From: Chryseobacterium sp. MEBOG06
GTDB taxonomy: Bacteria > Bacteroidota > Bacteroidia > Flavobacteriales > Weeksellaceae
Length of the DNA: 64,000 nt
Direction: 5' to 3'
NCBI RefSeq assembly: GCF_021869765.1
Contig: NZ_CP084580.1
Span: forward strand, 124,001 to 188,000
Below the pieces are notes generated by a model. The model had not been told where the DNA came from, did no database searches, and worked only from the letters and a program-made list of their open reading frames with translations. How positions within the stretch are numbered: the first letter of the stretch is position 1; each line of letters begins with the position of its first letter. Positions 53,257 to 61,820 of this stretch are shown piece by piece. The position numbers were made by a program, and so were the translations under genes.

Positions 53257-55413
53257 ATGAAAAAAAAATCCATCCTTACTGTACTAACTGCCATGATGCT
53301 TCAGTCTGGTTCTCTGATTAACGCACAACAGCTTAATCCTACAGGAATATGCTATGTGGAAGTGAATAACAACAACCTTCTGAATGCAGGAGCGTACAAA
53401 CTGCAGACATCGAACAGCTATCTGTTTAATGTAGTGAATATTTTTGCCGCCAATATCAATTATGATGTCAGCCGAGGCAGAGCGTATCTTTATTCAAATA
53501 ATAATGTAACCAAGGTTCTTACCAATGCAGATACCTACATAAAACCACTCCAGCAAAAAGGAATGAAAGTAGTGCTAACCATTTTAGGGAATCATCAGGG
53601 AGCGGGGATTTGTAATTTTCCTACCCGGGAAGCCGCAAGAGACTTTGCATTACAGCTTGCCAATACAGTGAATACCTATGGTTTGGATGGGATTGATTTT
53701 GATGATGAGTACTCCGATTACGGGCAAAATGGGACCGGGCAGCCTAATGACAGTTCTTTTGTAATGCTAGTACAGGAACTGAAAGCCCTGTTGCCGGATA
53801 AAATAATATCTTTTTATTATTATGGTCCCGCAGCTTCAAGACTTTCCTGGAATGGAATCCGAGTAGGAGATTATGTCAATTACAGCTGGAATGCGACGTA
53901 TGGAACGTTCTCTGCCCCAAATGTACCTCCGCTCACTAAAGCACAGATTTCTCCAGCTGCCGTTTGGATGGGAAATACCTCCAATTCTACAACCACAAGC
54001 TTGGCAACACAAACAAAAAATGGCGGGTATGGAGTATTTATGTGGTATGATCTTCATGGAACCAATGAGACAACACAGCTTTCGGCGGGAACACAAACGT
54101 TATATGGACAGCCAACGGTGTTAAGCGGAACTTTACAATCGTGGACACAGGGCACAAATTGTGATGCTCCAATCGGACTCTACACAAGCAATCTTACAGG
54201 AACAAGTACAAAACTAAACTGGTCGGCAGTAGGAACAAGTACTTATGATATCGATTATAAACCGGCTTCCTCTACAACATGGACAAATGCAGCATCAGCT
54301 CTAAACTCTACTTCAGTAACCGTTTCAGGTTTAACCGCTAATACGGAATATGACTGGAGAATAAGAACCAACTGCAGTGTGAAAAGTGCTTATATGTTTG
54401 CTCCAAGATTTAACAGCGGATTGGGGACTACAACTCCTACAGGCTCCTATGCACTCGCTCTTGATGGAAGCACCGAGTCTGGCACTGCCGGAAATATTAA
54501 TCTTAGCGGTTCGGCATTATCTTTTGAGGGCTGGATCAAACCTTCTTCTTTTAAATCTGCATCTCCCTATATTTCTTCAATCATGGGAACGGAGGTCAGC
54601 GACAGTAATTCTGCCTTTTTAAGATTGGGAGATGCTGGTCTGGCTAATAATAAACTTCAGTTTGTGGTAAGCATTAACAATGTACAGCAAAAACTGGCCT
54701 CAGCTACAGCTTTGAATGCCAATACATGGTATCACGTTGCCGCAACCTACGATGGATCTGCGATGAAACTTTATATCAATGGTATTTTAGACGCAAGCAA
54801 AGCACAAACAGGAAGTATCAATTCCAACGGAGCATTTAATGTAGGATATCTGTATAATACTTCCAGAAACTTCAATGGGAAAGTAGATGAAGTAAGAGTC
54901 TGGAAACGGGCATTAAGTCAGGCGGAGATCAGCCAGAATAGTTGTAATGTATCAGTTCCGGCTTCCTCTCTTGCTGCGTACTGGAAATTTAACGAAGGAA
55001 ATGGTTCTACAGTTCAGGACACTTCAGGAAACGGAGTAACCTTAACATTAACCGGGGTGGATGCTTCTAATTGGGGAACAGATCTTCCTTGTACAACCGG
55101 AACTTTAAAATCGGCAAGAAATGCAGGAAGCCAGAAAACTGTCGATTCAGGAGACATCAATGTAAAGAATCAGATAAAGCTATATCCGAATCCGGTAAGT
55201 AAATCCTCATCCCTCACAGTTGCTGTACCACATGAATATAGCAGAGGAAAAATGACTGTTTATGATTTTAATGGAAGAGTAGTAGACACAAGAGCACTGA
55301 ATGCGGGTGATAATTCATTTGAACTGACCAGACTTTCATCAGGAAACTATATTCTTCGGTTTGAATCTCAGGATGGAAGCCTGAAACAAACAGAAAAATT
55401 AATGGTAAAATAA
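53257..55413 (+). CDS. EndoH-like GH18 endo-beta-N-acetylglucosaminidase with LamG domain and type IX tail (first copy)
   Basis: 718 residues from ATG 53257: signal peptide (TVLTAMMLQSGSLINAQQ), GH18 domain (about 25-300) with YGLDGIDFDDEYSDYGQNGT carrying the DxDDE motif (Asp147, Asp149, Glu151) nearly identical to Endo H, a fibronectin-III-like domain (about 305-385), a LamG-like domain (about 400-600) and a C-terminal sorting tail (KLYPNPVSKSSSLTVA, SGNYILRFESQDG). It cuts the GlcNAc-GlcNAc bond of N-glycans at the cell surface or outside. The upstream in-frame codon (53209) is not needed. Confidence 0.92.
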   Translation: MKKKSILTVLTAMMLQSGSLINAQQLNPTGICYVEVNNNNLLNAGAYKLQTSNSYLFNVVNIFAANINYDVSRGRAYLYSNNNVTKVLTNADTYIKPLQQKGMKVVLTILGNHQGAGICNFPTREAARDFALQLANTVNTYGLDGIDFDDEYSDYGQNGTGQPNDSSFVMLVQELKALLPDKIISFYYYGPAASRLSWNGIRVGDYVNYSWNATYGTFSAPNVPPLTKAQISPAAVWMGNTSNSTTTSLATQTKNGGYGVFMWYDLHGTNETTQLSAGTQTLYGQPTVLSGTLQSWTQGTNCDAPIGLYTSNLTGTSTKLNWSAVGTSTYDIDYKPASSTTWTNAASALNSTSVTVSGLTANTEYDWRIRTNCSVKSAYMFAPRFNSGLGTTTPTGSYALALDGSTESGTAGNINLSGSALSFEGWIKPSSFKSASPYISSIMGTEVSDSNSAFLRLGDAGLANNKLQFVVSINNVQQKLASATALNANTWYHVAATYDGSAMKLYINGILDASKAQTGSINSNGAFNVGYLYNTSRNFNGKVDEVRVWKRALSQAEISQNSCNVSVPASSLAAYWKFNEGNGSTVQDTSGNGVTLTLTGVDASNWGTDLPCTTGTLKSARNAGSQKTVDSGDINVKNQIKLYPNPVSKSSSLTVAVPHEYSRGKMTVYDFNGRVVDTRALNAGDNSFELTRLSSGNYILRFESQDGSLKQTEKLMVK

Positions 55414-55471
55414 AAAAATAAGTCATTGGGCGTAGTCCCAATGATTTTTTCTACTATAAAATTAATATACT

Positions 55472-57874
55472 ATGAGAAAAAAATCCTTTTTTATCCCTTT
55501 AATGGCCCTGATGCTCCAGTCGGCTCCGCTGCTTAAGGCACAACAGCTAAATCCTTTAGGAATATGCTATGTGGAAGTGAACAACAATAATCCGCTGAAT
55601 GCAGGTTCTTATACACTTCAGAATACAAATCGTCAGCTTTTTGATGTAGCTATTATTTTTGCAGCTAATATTAATTATGATGTTTCCAAAAGCAGAGCTT
55701 ATATTTCAAACAATAACAACGTTACTAAAGTTCTGAACGATGTGAATACCTATGTGAAACCTTTACAGCAAAAAGGGATCAAAGTATTATTAGATCTTTT
55801 GGGAAATCACCAGGGGGCAGGAATTTCTAATTTTCCAAACCGTGAAGCAGCAAAAGATTTTGCTTTGCAGGTTGCCAATACCGTCTATACCTATGGATTG
55901 GACGGGGTAGACCTGGATGACGAATATGCAGGCTATGGCAATAATGGAACAGGTCAGGCTAATAACAGCTCCTTTGTAATGCTTTTACAAGAACTGAAAG
56001 CAGCAATGCCGGATAAGCTGATTACATTCTACTATTATGGCCCGGCAACAACAAGACAAAGTTACAATGGTGATCAGGCAGGAAATTATATCGACTATAC
56101 ATGGAATGCAATGTATAGTACCTATAATGCACCTGTTGTTCCCCCTCTAGATAAAACCAAAATTTCAGCTGCTGCTACCTGGATACAAAATTCAAATTCA
56201 GGGTCTACGTCAGCCACTACTTTGGCAAACTTAGCTACCAGTACAAAAAATGATGGTTACGGAGTTTTTATGTGGTATGATTTAGGAGGAACCAACGTTG
56301 CCAATTACCTGAGCACAGGTTCCAATATCCTTTACAATGAAAATACAGTCCTGAGCGGGCAGCTTTATTCATGGTCTCAGGGACAAGCTTGTGATCCGCC
56401 ACTAGGGTTGGAAGTTTCCAATGTGACTGGAGCATCTGCTAAACTGAATTGGATCTCCAACGCTTCCCAATCTTATAATATTGATTATAAACCAGCCAAT
56501 TCAATGGTTTGGACTAATGTAGCCAACAATTATTCAGGAAATAGTATTATTGTGAATAACCTTACCCTGAATACGGATTATGACTGGAGAATACAGTCCA
56601 ACTGCTCACCGACATTAACAAGCACTTATATTTTTGCTCCAAGATTCAACTCCGGAAATGGTTGCACCACTCCTTCAGGGCTCACTTCCGGAAGTTATCT
56701 TGGAAACTCCGCTCAATTGTCATGGGATGCTGGAACCGCGTCTTCTTATACTCTGCAATACAAAACGACAGCCGCTACAACGTGGTCTGAAATTCCAAAT
56801 ATTACCACGAACTCTTACTCGTTACAAAACCTGGCTCCGAATACCAATTATGTATGGAAAGTACAGGCTGCCTGTACCGGAGGAGCTACAAGTGCCTATT
56901 CAGGGGAAGGAGCGTTCAATAGTGGTTTTGTACCTGTTACAAGCCCCGGCCCAAGATCTCTTTCCTTTAACGGAAGTACCAATTACCTTAATGCAGGACA
57001 ATTTAACCTGAGTGGAAATGCCGTAACTTTTGAAGGCTGGGTAAAAGTAAATGCCTTTAAATCAGGATTCCCTTACATTTCATCTGTAATGGGTATTGAA
57101 GTAGGAGACAACAACTCGGCTATGCTTAGATTTGGAGACGGTAACCTGGTGAATAACAAACTTCAGTTTATTTTAAGCTTTGGATCTGCTCAGGTGAAAC
57201 TTAATACCAATACTGCCTTTAATACGAATACATGGTATCATATTGCTGCAACTTATGATGGAACTGCCATGAAAATCTATGTCAACGGTAATCTTGATGC
57301 AAGTACTCCTGTTACGGGTAACTTTACAGCAAATGGGATTCTTTATCTGGGAAGAAATTATGATAACTCACGCACCATCAATGGTTCTCTGGATGAATTC
57401 AGAGTATGGAAAAAAGCATTGACTGCTCAGGAAATTCTTGATAATAAATGTAATATAACTCCTGATTCACCAAATCTTGAAGCTAACTGGAAAATGGATG
57501 AAGGAAGTGGTAACGGAGCCCTGGATGCAACTTCAAATACTCATTTTGCAGCTTTGGTTAATATGACAGATGCCAACTGGGCAACAGATGTACCTTGTAC
57601 GACTTCTCTGTCTGTGAAAGACATAGAATCAGGAAAAGAGAACAATGGTGCTTATCCGAACCCGGTGAAAAGAGGAAATGATATTCATTTCACCATCTAT
57701 TCTTCAGCTGAAGTATTATTGTATGATATTTCAGGTAAACTGGTAAAAAAACAAACGATTAATCAAAATAATAACACGATGAATACACAGGATTTAATCA
57801 GTGGTACTTATATTTACAGAATCACATCTGCCAATCAAAAAGCAGTGTCATCGGGTAAGATTATTGTGAAGTAA
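55472..57874 (+). CDS. EndoH-like GH18 endo-beta-N-acetylglucosaminidase with LamG domain and type IX tail (second copy)
   Basis: 800 residues, a tandem paralog of the gene before it. The GH18 motif is YGLDGVDLDDEYAGYGNNGT with Asp149 and Glu151. It has an extra fibronectin-III-like unit (GLTSGSYLGNSAQLSWDAG and NLAPNTNYVWKVQ) that the first copy lacks, then LamG and a type IX tail (YPNPVKRGNDIHFTIYSS). The pair may split N-glycan types or binding targets. Confidence 0.92.
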   Translation: MRKKSFFIPLMALMLQSAPLLKAQQLNPLGICYVEVNNNNPLNAGSYTLQNTNRQLFDVAIIFAANINYDVSKSRAYISNNNNVTKVLNDVNTYVKPLQQKGIKVLLDLLGNHQGAGISNFPNREAAKDFALQVANTVYTYGLDGVDLDDEYAGYGNNGTGQANNSSFVMLLQELKAAMPDKLITFYYYGPATTRQSYNGDQAGNYIDYTWNAMYSTYNAPVVPPLDKTKISAAATWIQNSNSGSTSATTLANLATSTKNDGYGVFMWYDLGGTNVANYLSTGSNILYNENTVLSGQLYSWSQGQACDPPLGLEVSNVTGASAKLNWISNASQSYNIDYKPANSMVWTNVANNYSGNSIIVNNLTLNTDYDWRIQSNCSPTLTSTYIFAPRFNSGNGCTTPSGLTSGSYLGNSAQLSWDAGTASSYTLQYKTTAATTWSEIPNITTNSYSLQNLAPNTNYVWKVQAACTGGATSAYSGEGAFNSGFVPVTSPGPRSLSFNGSTNYLNAGQFNLSGNAVTFEGWVKVNAFKSGFPYISSVMGIEVGDNNSAMLRFGDGNLVNNKLQFILSFGSAQVKLNTNTAFNTNTWYHIAATYDGTAMKIYVNGNLDASTPVTGNFTANGILYLGRNYDNSRTINGSLDEFRVWKKALTAQEILDNKCNITPDSPNLEANWKMDEGSGNGALDATSNTHFAALVNMTDANWATDVPCTTSLSVKDIESGKENNGAYPNPVKRGNDIHFTIYSSAEVLLYDISGKLVKKQTINQNNNTMNTQDLISGTYIYRITSANQKAVSSGKIIVK

Positions 57875-57996
57875 AACTCAGATCACGAAACCGTTAATAA
57901 AGACTGATGATATACAAAACAGACGGACAGGCAGTGAACTCCTGTTGGTCTGTTTTTACAGTCACAGAAAATAGCTTGAATTTAAAATATAAAATA

Positions 57997-58863
57997 ATGC
58001 AGAATATAGTAGGAATCGATATTGGAGGATCACACATCACACTGGCTCAGGTTGATCCTGAAAAACGTGAGATAATTTCTTCAACGTATGTAAGGGAGCA
58101 TGTTAATTCCTTTGATGGTAAAGAGGTTATCTTCTCTGCCTGGGTTTCAGCCATTGAAAAAGCAGCCCATGATCTTGAAAAAAAGAATCTTTTAATAGGA
58201 ATTGCAATGCCCGGACCTTTCGATTATGAAAGCGGAATATCGCTGATGCAGCAAGGAAAATTCATCGATATCTATCAGGTAAATATTAAAGAAGAACTGG
58301 CAAAAAGACTTGCTGTTTCTGAGGATCAGATTCATTTTGTGAATGATGCGGCGGCATTTATGGAAGGAGAAGTATTTGGCGGTTGTGCACAGCATTTCAA
58401 AAGCGTTTTCGGAGTAACGCTCGGGACAGGATTGGGAACCACTTTCTTCAATGGAGAATTTGCCACAGACGAAGATTTATGGGATTCTCCTTTTAAAGAA
58501 TCCATCGCTGAAGACTATCTGGCAACACGCTGGTTTGTGAGTCGTTATAAAGAACTGACCGGAGAGGAAATTTCAGGAACCAAGGATTTATTGGATAAAC
58601 CAAAAGCAGTACAGATGCAGATATTCAACGAATATGCAGATTCGTTCTCTGAGTTTATTACAAAATATGTTGATCATTATAAACCCGAAGCTCTGGTGAT
58701 AGGCGGTAATATTGCAAAAGCTTATCCTTATTTTGAGCCAAGATTTATTCAAAATTTAACAAAGAATAATATTAACTTGCAGGTTAAAATTTCTGCCATA
58801 TTTGAAGATGCCGCCATTCTGGGAGCGGCCAGCTATGCATTAAAAAAAGCTTTTATAAATTAA
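57997..58863 (+). CDS. ROK-family sugar kinase lacking the zinc motif
   Basis: From ATG 57997 the protein has 288 residues. ATP site VGIDIGGSHITLAQVDP, catalytic segment FVNDAAAFMEGEV with the conserved Asp, and GVTLGTGLGTTFF are clear. The CxCGxxGCxE zinc motif of typical ROK kinases is absent. It likely phosphorylates mannose or GlcNAc from the GH92/GH125/GH130 steps. The upstream ORF extension to 57907 has no support. Confidence 0.88.
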   Translation: MQNIVGIDIGGSHITLAQVDPEKREIISSTYVREHVNSFDGKEVIFSAWVSAIEKAAHDLEKKNLLIGIAMPGPFDYESGISLMQQGKFIDIYQVNIKEELAKRLAVSEDQIHFVNDAAAFMEGEVFGGCAQHFKSVFGVTLGTGLGTTFFNGEFATDEDLWDSPFKESIAEDYLATRWFVSRYKELTGEEISGTKDLLDKPKAVQMQIFNEYADSFSEFITKYVDHYKPEALVIGGNIAKAYPYFEPRFIQNLTKNNINLQVKISAIFEDAAILGAASYALKKAFIN

Positions 58864-58879
58864 CAAACGAAACGAAACA

Positions 58880-61162
58880 ATGAAGTTTATATTTTCTACC
58901 TGCTTACTTTTATTACAGGCCTGGGCCTTCGGTCAGAATGTATCTCCCGTAGATTATGTGAACCCTTTGATGGGAACCCAGTCCAAACCCTCATTATCCA
59001 ACGGAAATACCTATCCGGCAGTTGGGCTTCCCTGGGGAATGAATATCTGGACTCCGCAAACCGGTAAAATGGGTGACGGATGGGCTTATTCCTATGATGC
59101 AGATAAAATAAAAGGGTTTAAGCAGACCCACCAGCCTTCCCCTTGGATGAACGATTATGGTGCATTTGCCATTATGCCGGGAGTAGGGAAATTAAAATTT
59201 AAAGAAGAAGACAGAGCGAGCTGGTTCAGCCATAAAGCTGAGGTTTCAACCCCTTATTTCTATAGCGTTTATCTGGCAGATATCAATGTTACCACTGAAT
59301 TCACTCCTACAGAAAGAGCTTCTTTTTTCAAATTCGACTTTCCGAAAACGGATAGTGCCTACGTGGTGATTGATGCCCTGAATAAAGGATCCTACATTAA
59401 GATTTTACCTAAAGAAAGAAAAATTCTGGGGTATACAACAAGATATTCCACAGGGAAATACGAAAACTTTAAAAACTACTTCATCGTTCAGTTTGATAAA
59501 GATTTCGAGTTGACCAAAACCTGGAAGGATGATAAATTGATCAATGATCAGCTGGAAATTACAAGCGACCATACAGGAGCTGTGGTAGGTTTTAAGCTTA
59601 AAAATAAAGAAGCCGTTTATGCAAAAGTAGCCTCTTCATTTATCAGCTTTGAGCAAGCTGAGCTGAATCTTAAAAGAGAAATCGGAAACAGAAATTTTGA
59701 ACAGGTAAAAACCGATGCCAGAAATATCTGGAACACAACATTAGGGAAAATAGAAGTAAAAGGAGGGACAGATCAGCAGATGAGAACCTTTTATTCCTCT
59801 CTGTACAGAACTTTATTCTTCCCTCAAAAGCTATACGAAATTGATGCTCACAACAGAGTAAAACACTGGAGCCCCTACAACGGGAAGATTGCAGACGGAA
59901 AAATGTTTGCAGGAACCGGTTTTTGGGATACTTTCCGTGCTTTATATCCTTTCCTGAACCTCGTATACCCAAGCATCAATGTAGAAATGCAGGAAGGCCT
60001 GGCCAATGCTTACAAAGAAGGAGGTTTCTTACCAGAATGGAGCAGCCCGGGATATTCTGATATTATGATTGGAAACAATTCCGCATCAGTAGTCGCAGAC
60101 GCTTATATCAAAGGACTTCGCGGATATGATGTGGAAACCCTTTGGCAGGCAGTAAAACATGGAGCCAATAATGAAGGCCCTATAACAGCAGTGGGCCGTA
60201 AGGGTGTAGAATATTACAATACTCTGGGCTATGTTCCTTATGATGTAAAAATAAATGAGAATGCTGCCAGAACATTAGAGTATGCTTACGATGACTTCTC
60301 TATTTATCAATTGGGAAAAGCGTTGGGGAAGCCGGCTTCAGAAATTGATATTTACAAAAAAAGAGCGTATAATTATAAAAATATGTTCGATAGAGAAACA
60401 GGCTTGATGCGTGGTAAAAATAAAGACGGTAATTTCCAGAAACCTTTCAATCCTTTTAAATGGGGCGATGCCTTTACAGAAGGAAACAGCTGGCATTATA
60501 CATGGTCAGTGTTCCAGGATATCAACGGTTTGGCAGAGCTGATGGGAGGTGAAAAGAAATTTGAAGCAAAACTGGATGAGGTATTCTCACTGCCTCCTGT
60601 ATTTGATGACAGTTACTACGGAGGAGTGATCCACGAGATCAGAGAAATGCAGATCATGAATATGGGACAATATGCTCACGGGAATCAGCCTATTCAACAC
60701 ATGATCTATCTTTACAATTATGCAGGAGCTCCTTATAAAACCCAATACTGGGCAAGAGAAGTAATGAACAAACTGTATCATGCTACTCCGGACGGTTATT
60801 GTGGAGATGAAGATAACGGGCAGACTTCCGCGTGGTATATTTTCTCTGCACTAGGCTTTTATCCGGTAACGCCGGCAACGGATCAGTATGTATTAGGAGC
60901 GCCATTATTTAAAGAAGCTACCATTCATCTTGAAAATGGTAAGAAAATTGAAATAAAAGCTGCGGAAAATAATGCTGACAATTTGTATGTAAAATCATTG
61001 AATGTAAACCAACAGCCTTATTCCAAAAATTGGGTTAGCCATAAAGAACTGATTAAGGGAGCTGTTCTGGATTTTAAAATGGATAACAAGCCCAATAAAG
61101 AAAGAGGATCACAGGAAAAAGATTTTCCTTATTCAATGTCAAAAGAAGAAACAAGTAAATAA
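58880..61162 (+). CDS. GH92 enzyme with Gln at the catalytic acid position
   Basis: 760 residues with a signal peptide (STCLLLLQAWAFGQ). GH92 motifs are all present (VDYVNPLMGTQSKPSLSNGN, GTGFWDTFRALYPFLNLV, DGYCGDEDNGQTSAWYIFSA), but the acid motif reads AHGNQPIQHMIYLYNYAG: Gln603 replaces the Glu found at Glu606 of the neighbouring GH92. A Gln here is described in the GH92 mannosyl-phosphate uncapping enzyme of Cellulosimicrobium, whose phosphate leaving group needs no acid. It could therefore cut Man-alpha-1-phosphate-6-Man, or be inactive on plain alpha-mannosides. Confidence 0.88.
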   Translation: MKFIFSTCLLLLQAWAFGQNVSPVDYVNPLMGTQSKPSLSNGNTYPAVGLPWGMNIWTPQTGKMGDGWAYSYDADKIKGFKQTHQPSPWMNDYGAFAIMPGVGKLKFKEEDRASWFSHKAEVSTPYFYSVYLADINVTTEFTPTERASFFKFDFPKTDSAYVVIDALNKGSYIKILPKERKILGYTTRYSTGKYENFKNYFIVQFDKDFELTKTWKDDKLINDQLEITSDHTGAVVGFKLKNKEAVYAKVASSFISFEQAELNLKREIGNRNFEQVKTDARNIWNTTLGKIEVKGGTDQQMRTFYSSLYRTLFFPQKLYEIDAHNRVKHWSPYNGKIADGKMFAGTGFWDTFRALYPFLNLVYPSINVEMQEGLANAYKEGGFLPEWSSPGYSDIMIGNNSASVVADAYIKGLRGYDVETLWQAVKHGANNEGPITAVGRKGVEYYNTLGYVPYDVKINENAARTLEYAYDDFSIYQLGKALGKPASEIDIYKKRAYNYKNMFDRETGLMRGKNKDGNFQKPFNPFKWGDAFTEGNSWHYTWSVFQDINGLAELMGGEKKFEAKLDEVFSLPPVFDDSYYGGVIHEIREMQIMNMGQYAHGNQPIQHMIYLYNYAGAPYKTQYWAREVMNKLYHATPDGYCGDEDNGQTSAWYIFSALGFYPVTPATDQYVLGAPLFKEATIHLENGKKIEIKAAENNADNLYVKSLNVNQQPYSKNWVSHKELIKGAVLDFKMDNKPNKERGSQEKDFPYSMSKEETSK

Positions 61163-61187
61163 TTTTAATTTAGAAATACAAAACTGT

Positions 61188-61685
61188 ATGAGTACAGAAA
61201 AGAAAGAAATATTCGACAGAATTGAAAATAGGCTGCAGGAGCAGGGTTTTACAATCGCATCTAAAGATGATACAAGACCGTGGGGTGGTTTTTTTGTGAT
61301 TGATGAAAACCAGGCACAGGATTTTGCCAACCAATATTTTGATGGGATTGATGTGGAGAATCTGAGAATAGGAGGGAAGTTGAGTCCGAAAATTCTTATC
61401 GTAGCTCCGGAAGCAAGATTAAGCTGGCAGTATCACCACAGAAGAGCAGAAATCTGGCAGGTAGTGGAAGGAACTGTAGGGATCAAAAGAAGCAATACAG
61501 ATGAAGAAGGCGAAGTTGGAGAATATAAGCCGAAAGATCAGGTGAAACTTCAGCAAGGAGAAAGACACAGATTAATAGGTCTTGCAGGGTGGGGAATTGT
61601 AGCAGAGATCTGGCAGCACACCGATGCGTCTAACCCTTCGGATGAAGATGATATCGTAAGAGTACAGGATGACTTTGGAAGATAA
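61188..61685 (+). CDS. Cupin, mannose-6-phosphate isomerase type
   Basis: 165 residues. Metal ligands of the cupin: WQYHHRRAEIWQV (His83, His84, Glu88) and QGERHRLIGL (His127). TRPWGGFFVIDE at the start and the late LAGWGIVAEIWQH match the type II/C-terminal PMI cupin. It would turn Man-6-P into Fru-6-P, closing the locus. Last gene before a strong terminator. Confidence 0.85.
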   Translation: MSTEKKEIFDRIENRLQEQGFTIASKDDTRPWGGFFVIDENQAQDFANQYFDGIDVENLRIGGKLSPKILIVAPEARLSWQYHHRRAEIWQVVEGTVGIKRSNTDEEGEVGEYKPKDQVKLQQGERHRLIGLAGWGIVAEIWQHTDASNPSDEDDIVRVQDDFGR

Positions 61686-61690
61686 AAATA

Positions 61691-61720
61691 AAAAGCAGTA
61701 TCAATGTTGATACTGCTTTT
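61691..61720 (+). terminator. Terminator of the N-glycan locus
   Basis: AAAAGCAGTATCA and TGATACTGCTTTT pair perfectly over ATGT and a T-run follows. Confidence 0.85.
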
Positions 61721-61820
61721 TTGTATTCAGAAACAAGCTTAAAATAAGAATATTTCTAAACCTATAAGGCCTAACTCTTTAAAACGAAAAAGATAATATA
61801 AATTTTCCGTTTTTTATCTT

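Noticed and set aside
57907..57996. 30-codon extension of the ROK kinase
   Set aside because: The ATP-site motif of the family starts a few residues after ATG 57997, and the extension has no signal or domain character.
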